Below, one piece after another: positions 55,925 to 64,000 of a stretch of 64,000 bases of DNA. Numbering within the stretch: the first letter of the stretch is position 1; each line of letters begins with the position of its first letter. The translations under genes were made by a program, and so were the position numbers. The notes below the pieces were generated by a model that was not told the DNA's origin, did no database searches, and saw only the letters and a program-made list of their open reading frames with translations. The stretch comes from Gammaproteobacteria bacterium HGW-Gammaproteobacteria-4 (GTDB lineage Bacteria > Pseudomonadota > Gammaproteobacteria > Xanthomonadales > Xanthomonadaceae), in NCBI GenBank assembly GCA_002839995.1, contig PGZC01000003.1, positions 30,167 through 94,166 of the forward strand. The letters are read 5' to 3'.

Positions 55925-56572
55925 ATGGCTCGTAATATGGCTCGTGCCGTCCTGTCGCGCGAGGAAATAGCCAACGCCCTCACCCACGGACTGGGCGCGG
56001 CGGCCAGCCTGGCTGCCGGCCTGGTTCTGGTGGTGTTGGCCTCGTTGCGCGGCGATGGCTGGCAACTGGCCAGCGCGATCGTGTTCGCGTGCGCGTTGGT
56101 TCTGCTCTACAGCGCATCCACTGCTTACCATGCCAGTGTCGAACCGGCAATCAAGCGACGCCTGAAGATACTCGACCATGCCGCGATTTATGTTCTGATC
56201 GCGGCGACCTACACCCCGTTCATGCTGGTGTCGCTGCGCGGCCCCTGGGGCTGGAGCCTGTTTGCGCTGATCTGGGCACTGGCCCTGGCCGGGGTGGTAT
56301 TCAAGCTGTTCTACACCGGACGATTCGAGCGCACCTCCACCCTGCTCTATCTGGGCATGGGCTGGATCGCCGTGCTCGCAGCGGCGCCGATGATGCGTGC
56401 GCTGTCGACGGCAAGCCTGATCTGGCTGGTCGCTGGCGGTCTCGCCTACACCCTCGGCACCGCGTTTTACGTGAGCCGGCGCGTCCCTTTTGCGCACGCC
56501 ATCTGGCACTTGTTCGTGCTCGGCGGCAGCAGTTGCCATTACGTTGCCGTGTACGCGCAGGTGGCGGTGTGA
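55925..56572 (+). CDS. Hemolysin III / YqfA-like seven-TM (PAQR) protein
   Basis: A 215-residue membrane protein with seven hydrophobic helices. SREEIANALTHGLGAAASL, YSASTAYHAS, LKILDHAAIYVLIAATYTPFMLVSL and PFAHAIWHLFVLGGSSCHYVAVY carry the conserved His/Asp/Ser set that binds zinc in the PAQR superfamily. The physiological role is unclear in bacteria; the hemolysin name is historical. ATG 55925 or 55937 are both possible. Its 3' end is 13 bp from the convergent kinase gene. Confidence 0.88.
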   Translation: MARNMARAVLSREEIANALTHGLGAAASLAAGLVLVVLASLRGDGWQLASAIVFACALVLLYSASTAYHASVEPAIKRRLKILDHAAIYVLIAATYTPFMLVSLRGPWGWSLFALIWALALAGVVFKLFYTGRFERTSTLLYLGMGWIAVLAAAPMMRALSTASLIWLVAGGLAYTLGTAFYVSRRVPFAHAIWHLFVLGGSSCHYVAVYAQVAV

Positions 56573-56585
56573 GCGGCGTTCGGGA

Positions 56586-57887
56586 TTACGAAGATGCGGA
56601 GGGTTTGCCGCTATTGAAGTCGAGAATCGCCACCGCACCGACACGGTCGCTGCGCGGCTCGACACGAACCTGCCACTGATACAGGTCGCACAAACGACGC
56701 ACGATCGACAAGCCGATACCCGCGCCTTTGGTCGCACCGGCGCTGGTGCCGCGATAACCGCGCTCGAACAAATTTGCCGCATCTTCGGCACTGAGCCCGG
56801 GACCGGTGTCCTCGATCGACACCCGGCCCGCTTCGATGCGAACCACCACCTCGCCTTGTACGGTGTACTTGCAGGCGTTGCCGAGCAAATTACCCAACGC
56901 GACCGACAACACCGCTTCGGGCACGTTGACGATATGGCCTTCGTCGCCGACCACCCGCAATTCCACCGGCTTGCCCAACATCTGCAGCCGATTGGCATCG
57001 ACCAGTACTTCCGCCAGCTTGCGCACATCGGTGTGGCCGGTTCCACGCTCGTTACGCGACAACATCAACAGCGCGCTGATCAGGTGCGTGCATTGCTGCT
57101 CGGCGCGTTCGATACGTTGCAACCGCTGACACATCTTGTCACTCAGTTGCGGGCTGACCATCAATAATTCGGTGGCGCCGCGGATCACCGCCAACGGCGT
57201 CCGCAGCTCGTGGCTGACATCGGCGTTGAACTCGCGGTCGCGGCGCACCACCTGGGTTAGCTGAGCCGCATAATCGTCCAGTGCCGCGGCCAGTTCGCCT
57301 ACCTCGTCATTGGCGAACCATTGCGCCAGCGGTTCTGGCTGGTCGCTGCCGCGAAAGGCACGCACCCTGCGCGCCAACTCGGCCACCGGCCGGATCACGC
57401 GCCGCGACGACCAGTACCCGAGCAGCAGCGAGAGCAGCGAAAATGCCAGCACCGCACCGACCAGTGCGTAGACAAGTTGCTGCTGGCTGCGCTTGGTCTG
57501 GCTGGTGTCGTACTTCAGGAAAAACCAGTAATCGGCATCCTTGCGCACCGCCAGCTTGTACACCACCAGCTTGCCGCTTTCGTCGCGCTCGGTGAGATCG
57601 TGCAGGCCGCTATCCAGATCGCGCCACGCCAGCGGCGCATTGGCAAAGCGGCGCTTGCTGACCACCAAACCCGTGATTTGCTCGAACGGCACACCTTCGA
57701 TGTCCGGGGAACGATAGAACGAACCGGCGTAATCCTCCAGATTCTTTTCCAGCGCCTCGCCGATAAGCTGATTTTCCAGATGCGCGCGCAAAAACACCGT
57801 CGCCAACGCAAACGATGCGGTGAGCCCGGTCCCGAGCAGTGCGAAGCTCAGGATGATGCGGCTGCGAAGCCTACGCCGATACTGCAT
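56586..57887 (-). CDS. Sensor histidine kinase of an OmpR-type two-component system
   Basis: A 433-residue membrane kinase. TM1 is about 10–32, a periplasmic sensor about 33–140, TM2 about 142–163, then HAMP, H-box (FNADVSHELRTPLAVIRGATELL), N-box (GNLLGNACKYT), DTGPGLSAEDA and GAGIGLSIVRRLCDLY. ATG 57887 (MQYRRRLRSRI) overlaps the regulator gene by 17 bp; ATG 57917 would overlap more. The signal is not deducible; it is a different group from the PhoQ-like kinase at 41832. Confidence 0.88.
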   Translation of the reverse strand: MQYRRRLRSRIILSFALLGTGLTASFALATVFLRAHLENQLIGEALEKNLEDYAGSFYRSPDIEGVPFEQITGLVVSKRRFANAPLAWRDLDSGLHDLTERDESGKLVVYKLAVRKDADYWFFLKYDTSQTKRSQQQLVYALVGAVLAFSLLSLLLGYWSSRRVIRPVAELARRVRAFRGSDQPEPLAQWFANDEVGELAAALDDYAAQLTQVVRRDREFNADVSHELRTPLAVIRGATELLMVSPQLSDKMCQRLQRIERAEQQCTHLISALLMLSRNERGTGHTDVRKLAEVLVDANRLQMLGKPVELRVVGDEGHIVNVPEAVLSVALGNLLGNACKYTVQGEVVVRIEAGRVSIEDTGPGLSAEDAANLFERGYRGTSAGATKGAGIGLSIVRRLCDLYQWQVRVEPRSDRVGAVAILDFNSGKPSASS

Positions 57888-58557
57888 CGGGGTCGGCAAT
57901 CCGGTAACCGATGCCATGGCGGGTGTGGATCAGCGGCTTGTCGAACGGCTTGTCGACCACGGCGCGCAAGCCGTGGATATGCACGCGCAGGCTGTCGGAG
58001 TCGGGCAGTTCCTCGCCCCACACGCAGGTCTCCAGCTCCTGCCGGGTCACCACCGACGGCGATGCTTCCATCAGCGCCTGCAGAATCTTCAGGCCGGTGG
58101 GATTGAGCGGCACGGCTTTGCCCTGGCGCCTGGCTTCCAGCGTATCGAGATTGAACTCCAGATCCGCGACCTGCAATACCCGCGGCTGCGCCTTGCGTCC
58201 GCGCCGCACCAGCACGGCAAGCCGCGCTTCCACTTCCTGCAATGCGAACGGCTTGATCAGGTAATCGTCGGCGCCCGATTCAAAACCGGACAGCTTCTGA
58301 TCGAGCGAATCGCGAGCGGTAAGCATCAGCACCGGGGTCTGCTTGTGCGCCTCGCGGCGCAGCCGGCGGCAAACCTCCAGGCCATCCATGCCGGGCAGGT
58401 TCAAGTCCAGTACGATCGCATCGAAGGTGTTGCTGACCGCCAGATGCAGGCCGGAAATCCCATCCGCAGCGAAATCGACCGTGTGCCCGCGTTCCTCGAG
58501 GTAGTCGCCGAGGTTGGCAGCGATGTCGCGATTATCCTCAACCACCAAAATTCGCAT
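57871..58557 (-). CDS. OmpR-family response regulator
   Basis: A 228-residue regulator with receiver VVEDNRDIAANLGDYL, phospho-Asp in AIVLDLNLPGMDG, DDYLIKPFALQE, and a winged helix (LNPTGLKILQALMEASPSVVTRQELETCVWGEELPDSDSLRVHIHGLRAVVD). ATG 58557 has SD aggag about 10 nt upstream. The kinase gene overlaps its 3' end, so the pair is coupled. Confidence 0.9.
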   Translation of the reverse strand: MRILVVEDNRDIAANLGDYLEERGHTVDFAADGISGLHLAVSNTFDAIVLDLNLPGMDGLEVCRRLRREAHKQTPVLMLTARDSLDQKLSGFESGADDYLIKPFALQEVEARLAVLVRRGRKAQPRVLQVADLEFNLDTLEARRQGKAVPLNPTGLKILQALMEASPSVVTRQELETCVWGEELPDSDSLRVHIHGLRAVVDKPFDKPLIHTRHGIGYRIADPDAVSA

Positions 58558-59072
58558 CTGCGCTTCACTCCTAAAGCGGGTCACGTTGCACTGCCGGGAA
58601 TTGACGCCATGACGCTACCACAGCGAGCGTCTTTAAGCCGCGGTGAACGATGCGAGTACAACAAGCGTACCGCGTAGCGTCGCGCATGTTTGCCCACCAT
58701 TTTCGAGGCATCCACCGACTGGCGCAGACGCGCGGGACATTGGGGGTCGCCAGCGTCGCGTAACGCCATTCGCGATATGGGAAGACTGCAAACTTTACCT
58801 GAGCGAACGCCCGCGCAACAGTACCGGTTGGCACGACCGCATGAAAAATCATGGGCTCGACCGCACAGGAACTCACGCGACAATGCAGAACAGGCAAAAC
58901 GCGGGCCCAAGCCCGGCTGACAAGGGGAAATCGCCGAACTTGGGCCCCAACATGAAGCCCCGAATACCTGTGAGTCGCATCGTATGCCGCGCACAGCGGG
59001 AAACATCGCCCCGCGCATTGATCATATGGAGTTCCGCATTAAACCCGCGTTAACCCGCATATCTCACGCCGC
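58558..59072. other. 515-bp gap without a recognised gene
   Basis: It lies between the response regulator 5' end and the FmdB-like gene 3' end. Open frames here on both strands have no recognisable motifs. I see no tRNA, terminator or member of the repeat families. It presumably holds the regulator's promoter. A small RNA cannot be excluded. Confidence 0.6.
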
Positions 59073-59414
59073 TCATGCACTGTCGTTGCTGCTCGACATC
59101 GGCTTTGACTCCGCCTTGGTGACGGACGCAGTCGCCGGACTCGTACCCTTGACCTCGCCCTTGCTGTCGGACGGAGCCGCCGCGGCCGCCGCCCCTTCAC
59201 CCTTGTCGACCAGATTGCGTTTGGTTTCGCCTTCTTTTTTGAAGTCGGTCTCGTACCAGCCACTGCCGGACAAGCGGAACTGCGGCGCCGTCAGCTGCCG
59301 CTGAACCGTCTGCTCCGCGCAGGCCGGGCAAGCGTCGGGATCGGCGTCGGACAATTTTTGCAGGCGCTCAAAGGCGTGACCGCAGGAATTACAGGCAAAC
59401 GCGTAGATCGGCAT
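59073..59414 (-). CDS. FmdB-family zinc-ribbon protein
   Basis: A 113-residue protein. The zinc ribbon (MPIYAFACNSCGHAFERLQKL then CPACAEQTVQRQLTAPQFRLSGSGWYETDFK) has four Cys as two CxxC pairs. It is followed by an Ala/Ser/Lys-rich disordered tail (about 70–113). The family is named after FmdB of methylotrophs; a regulatory role is assumed but unproven. Its start is 88 bp downstream of the ABC-F gene stop, on the same strand. Confidence 0.9.
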   Translation of the reverse strand: MPIYAFACNSCGHAFERLQKLSDADPDACPACAEQTVQRQLTAPQFRLSGSGWYETDFKKEGETKRNLVDKGEGAAAAAAPSDSKGEVKGTSPATASVTKAESKPMSSSNDSA

Positions 59415-59501
59415 GGCTCGATTCTTCGATGTCGAAAGGGGTGGTGCGGTGCATTGCACGATGGGGCCGGCGAGCACCCGATTCAAGTCCGTCCGGCGAT
59501 T

Positions 59502-61436
<1,935 letters not shown>

Positions 61437-61504
61437 CCGTCCATTGTACCGGTGTGCGGGTGAATGCAGGGTGCCGGTATGGCAACCCCGTGCGCTACCG
61501 CCGT

Positions 61505-63139
61505 CTACCGCCAGGCGTTGGATATCGGATAACGCCGCTCGCGGCCGAATGCCCGCCGCGATACCTTCGGCCCCGGCGCCGATTGACGCCGTTTCCATTC
61601 GCTGATCGCCACCAGGCGCACAATCCGCTCCACGGTGTCGCGATCGAAGCCCATTGCCACGATCTCGTCGCGTGAGCGTTCCTGATCGACCCAGGCATCG
61701 AGGATCGCGTCCAGCACTTCGTATGGCGGCAGCGAGTCCTGGTCGGTCTGGTTCTCGCGCAGTTCGGCAGACGGTGGCCGCTCGATCACCGCCTGTGGAA
61801 TCACCTCGGCTTCGCCCTCGCCCACCTGCGCGTTGCGGTAGCGGCACAGCGCATAAACCTCGGTCTTGTAGAGGTCCTTGAGCGGCGCGTAACCGCCGCA
61901 CATGTCGCCGTAGATGGTGGCGTAGCCCACTGCATACTCGCTCTTGTTGCCGGTGGTAATCAGCAGGCCGCCAAACTTGTTGGCCAACGCCATCAGCAGC
62001 GCGCCGCGGCAGCGCGATTGCAGGTTTTCCTCAGTCTGATCGGGCGCCTGGTCGGCGAACAGCGGCGCCAGAATGTCGAGAAAACCGCCGAAGGCCGCGC
62101 CGATCGGCAGGGTGTGCAGTTGTACGCCCAAGCGCTGCGCCTGCTGCGCGGCAAGCTCGTTGCTCAGGTCGGCGGTGTAGCGCGAGGGCAGACGCACGGC
62201 GGTGACGTGCTGCGCGCCCAGCGCATCCACCGCCATCGCCAGTGTCAGCGCCGAATCGATACCACCGGAAAGCCCGAGCAACACGTTCCTGAATCCATTG
62301 TGATGCACGTAATCGCGCAGACCACAGACGACGGCGCGATAGGCCAGCGCCGACGCGTCGCGCTCGCTTTCGGAAGGCCACAGCCGTGGACTGAAACGAC
62401 GCGTGGCACCGTCGAAATCGACCGCCAGCCACGCCGTTTCGAACGCCCGTGCCGGCGGATGCACGGTGCCATCGGCATCGACCAGCAGCGAGCTGCCATC
62501 GAAAACCAGCTCGTCCTGACCACCGACGCGATTGAGATAGATCAGGGCGCAGCCGGTTTCGCCAGCGCGCTGACGCATCATCGTTTCGCGTTCCGCATGC
62601 TTGTCGCGTTCAAACGGCGATGCGTTGGCGACCAGCAGCAACGCTGCACCTTGATGTGCGGTAGCACGCACCCGATCAGCGTGCCACACGTCCTCGCACA
62701 CCAGCAGGCCGACCGCCACGCCACCGACGTCGACCACCAGCGGTGCATCGCCGCAAACGAAATAGCGGTGCTCGTCGAACACCGCATAGTTGGGCAGCAC
62801 CTGCTTGCGGTAACTCGCCGCCACCCGGCCATCGCGCAGCACACTCAACGCGTTGAACAACGCGCCATCCACGCGCAACGGGTGCCCGACCACGACCACG
62901 ATGCCCGTCGACTGCAACGCAAGTTCGTCCAGCGCCGCCTCGCAGGCAGCGAGAAAGCTCGGCCGCAGCAACAGGTCCTCAGGCGGATAGCCGCACAGGC
63001 TCAGCTCGGGGAACAACACCAGATCCGCACCCAGCGCATCGCGCGCGTGGACGATGCCATCGGCGATCAGGCGCGCGTTACCGGCAACGTCGCCGACGCG
63101 AAATGCAGATTGAGCCAGCGCGACGCGAAGTTTCGACAT
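61505..63139 (-). CDS. nadE: Glutamine-dependent NAD+ synthetase
   Basis: A 544-residue bifunctional protein. The nitrilase-type amidase domain (1 to about 260) has Glu in LVLFPELSLCGYPPEDLL, Lys in SYRKQVLPNYAVFDE and Cys in GLLVCEDVWH. The NAD synthase domain has the PP-loop GLSGGIDSALTLA, then TGNKSEYAVGYATIYGDMCGGYAPLKDLYKTEVY. It makes NAD+ from deamido-NAD using glutamine. ATG 63139 gives MSKLRVALAQ. Confidence 0.95.
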   Translation of the reverse strand: MSKLRVALAQSAFRVGDVAGNARLIADGIVHARDALGADLVLFPELSLCGYPPEDLLLRPSFLAACEAALDELALQSTGIVVVVGHPLRVDGALFNALSVLRDGRVAASYRKQVLPNYAVFDEHRYFVCGDAPLVVDVGGVAVGLLVCEDVWHADRVRATAHQGAALLLVANASPFERDKHAERETMMRQRAGETGCALIYLNRVGGQDELVFDGSSLLVDADGTVHPPARAFETAWLAVDFDGATRRFSPRLWPSESERDASALAYRAVVCGLRDYVHHNGFRNVLLGLSGGIDSALTLAMAVDALGAQHVTAVRLPSRYTADLSNELAAQQAQRLGVQLHTLPIGAAFGGFLDILAPLFADQAPDQTEENLQSRCRGALLMALANKFGGLLITTGNKSEYAVGYATIYGDMCGGYAPLKDLYKTEVYALCRYRNAQVGEGEAEVIPQAVIERPPSAELRENQTDQDSLPPYEVLDAILDAWVDQERSRDEIVAMGFDRDTVERIVRLVAISEWKRRQSAPGPKVSRRAFGRERRYPISNAWR

Positions 63140-63230
63140 GGTTATCGCCGTTAGCAGCAAAAATGGGGCATCCAGCAGCCTGGCAGACGTGACTGATCGG
63201 GCGACGAGAGCGGTCCTTCAGCTTCGCTTG

Positions 63231-63552
63231 GTCGCCCACAGGGTGGGCTCCTACAGTGTGCGACCACACAGTGTGCGACCACGCAGTGTGCGATCGCGCA
63301 GTGTGCGACCGCGCAGTGTGCAACCGCGCAGTGTGCGATCGCGCAGTGTGCAACCGCGCAGTGTGCAACCGCGCAGTGTGCGACCGCGCAGTGTGCGATC
63401 GCGCAGTGTGCGACCACGCAGTGTGCGATCGCGCAGTGTGCGACCACGCAATGTGCGATCGCGCAGTGTGCGACCGCGCAGTGTGCGATCACGCAGTGTG
63501 CGATCGCGCAGTGTGCGACCGCGCTTTTGTAAGAGCCCACCCTGTGGGCGAC
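63231..63552. repeat. 'cccacagggtgggctcc' inverted repeat, copy 2, enclosing the minisatellite
   Basis: The left arm gtcgcccacagggtgggc... (63231–63255) and right arm tttgtaagagcccacc...gtgggcgac (63526–63552) match the 70-bp copy at 12032–12101 apart from one base in the right arm. There the spacer is 15 nt; here it is 270 nt of tandem repeat. The 479-bp gap 63140–63618 has no other feature. Confidence 0.85.
63256..63525. repeat. Minisatellite: 18 tandem 15-bp units, consensus GTGTGCGAYCRCGCA
   Basis: Eighteen uninterrupted 15-mers, no indels. Differences are almost all transitions, mostly at unit positions 7 (G/A), 9 (C/T) and 11 (G/A). Six units contain the palindrome gcgatcgc. Because 15 is a multiple of 3 and the unit has no stop, several frames on both strands stay open through the array. 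I do not regard these as genes. It lies between nadE and sucD. Confidence 0.95.
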
Positions 63553-63618
63553 CTGCCAGCAGCCTGGCACTGGAGCCACAGCCCACCGATACGGCCGTAG
63601 GCGCCGGATAGAACGAAA

Positions 63619-64000
63619 TCAGCGCGCCTTCATCCGCTCGGCTATCGCACGGCCCAGATCGGCCGGCGACCGCACGGTGGTTACACCGGCCTTCTCCAGC
63701 GCTTCGAACTTGCCGGCCGCGGTGCCCTTGCCACCCGATGCGATCGCGCCGGCATGCCCCATGCGCTTGCCGGCCGGAGCCGACGCGCCGGCGATGAAAC
63801 CCACCACCGGCTTGGTCACGTTTTCGGCGATGAACTCGGCCGCTTCTTCCTCGGCACTGCCGCCGATCTCGCCGACCATGATGATGCCTTCGGTCTGCGG
63901 ATCGTTCTGGAACAGTTGCAGGCAGTCGATGAAGTTCATGCCCTGGATCGGATCGCCACCGATACCGATACAGGTGCTCTGGCCCAGGCCGACGTCGGTG
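63619..64000 (-). CDS. sucD: Succinyl-CoA synthetase alpha subunit, C-terminal part (gene continues beyond window)
   Basis: The last 127 residues of SucD, which forms succinate and ATP from succinyl-CoA with Suc[68 protein letters not shown] (with the phospho-His) and [13 protein letters not shown] are standard. The 5' part lies past base 64000; sucC would normally precede it. Confidence 0.95.
   Translation of the reverse strand, partial: TDVGLGQSTCIGIGGDPIQGMNFIDCLQLFQNDPQTEGIIMVGEIGGSAEEEAAEFIAENVTKPVVGFIAGASAPAGKRMGHAGAIASGGKGTAAGKFEALEKAGVTTVRSPADLGRAIAERMKAR

Noticed and set aside
58571..59018. Two overlapping open frames (both strands) in the gap before the FmdB-like gene
   Set aside because: No motif, no credible SD and atypical composition.
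63256..63525. CRISPR array
   Set aside because: Units are direct 15-mers with no spacers, and no cas genes are in the window.
63138..63611. Open frames through the 15-bp tandem array treated as genes
   Set aside because: They are open only because the unit length is divisible by three and lacks stops. Several overlap on both strands and none has a start with an SD.

Overview
The window is about 64 kb of GC-rich bacterial chromosome. Gene content and order point to a gammaproteobacterium of the Xanthomonadales/Lysobacterales. The supporting arrangements are a TrpR-like regulator ahead of hisGDCBHAFI, asd–fimV–truA–trpF–trpB–trpA–accD, nagZ–hpt–MTI phosphorylase, FimV, and E1α/E1β/E2 oxo-acid dehydrogenase genes. 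Almost everything is housekeeping. No rRNA, CRISPR array or intact prophage is visible, and there is one tRNA (Thr, anticodon TGT).

Layout. 1–625: 5' part of a class I fumarase. 673–8336: histidine operon on the minus strand, led by a TrpR-family repressor candidate. 8469–14568: a membrane diguanylate cyclase, an AidB-like acyl-CoA dehydrogenase, and the salvage/cell-wall recycling genes MTI phosphorylase, hpt and nagZ. 14559–21473: CYTH phosphatase, rlmD, AhpD-like protein, a 52-aa Cys protein, slyD, a 2OG-Fe(II) oxygenase, glmM and accD. 21551–30046: trpA, trpB, trpF, truA, fimV, asd and aroC. 30016–34036: prmB, then divergent sco1–psd, then arginase and a rhodanese. 34286–36206: a decayed mobile region next to tRNA-Thr, holding a broken HigB/HigA pair, an integrase remnant and a MITE-like insertion. 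36284–41427: SPOR protein, coaX, birA, plsY and a FakA–FakB fusion. 41547–48975: a small secreted protein, a PhoPQ-type two-component system with a companion secreted protein, ctlX, dusA, a peptide transporter and tryptophan dioxygenase. 49165–57887: a large secreted nuclease, E1α/E1β/E2 genes, a hemolysin III-like protein and a sensor kinase whose regulator lies at 57871–58557. 59073–64000: FmdB-like protein, an ABC-F ATPase, nadE, a minisatellite and the 3' part of sucD.

Main result. The histidine operon carries three independent lesions. hisG and hisD each lack an internal stretch and change frame there. The HisE half of hisIE loses its last conserved block and runs into a palindromic repeat. 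The other his genes look intact. Unless the assembly is wrong or copies exist elsewhere, this predicts histidine auxotrophy, or at least an operon in decay.

Second theme. The chromosome is seeded with several families of palindromic repeats. Copies interrupt hisE, separate trpA from trpB, and separate E1β from E2. One is translated in frame as part of the E2 linker. Another copy carries 18 tandem 15-bp units between its arms.

I found no convincing new multi-gene system. The most unusual items are the repeat biology, the operon decay, the fused fatty-acid kinase and a few small uncharacterised proteins.
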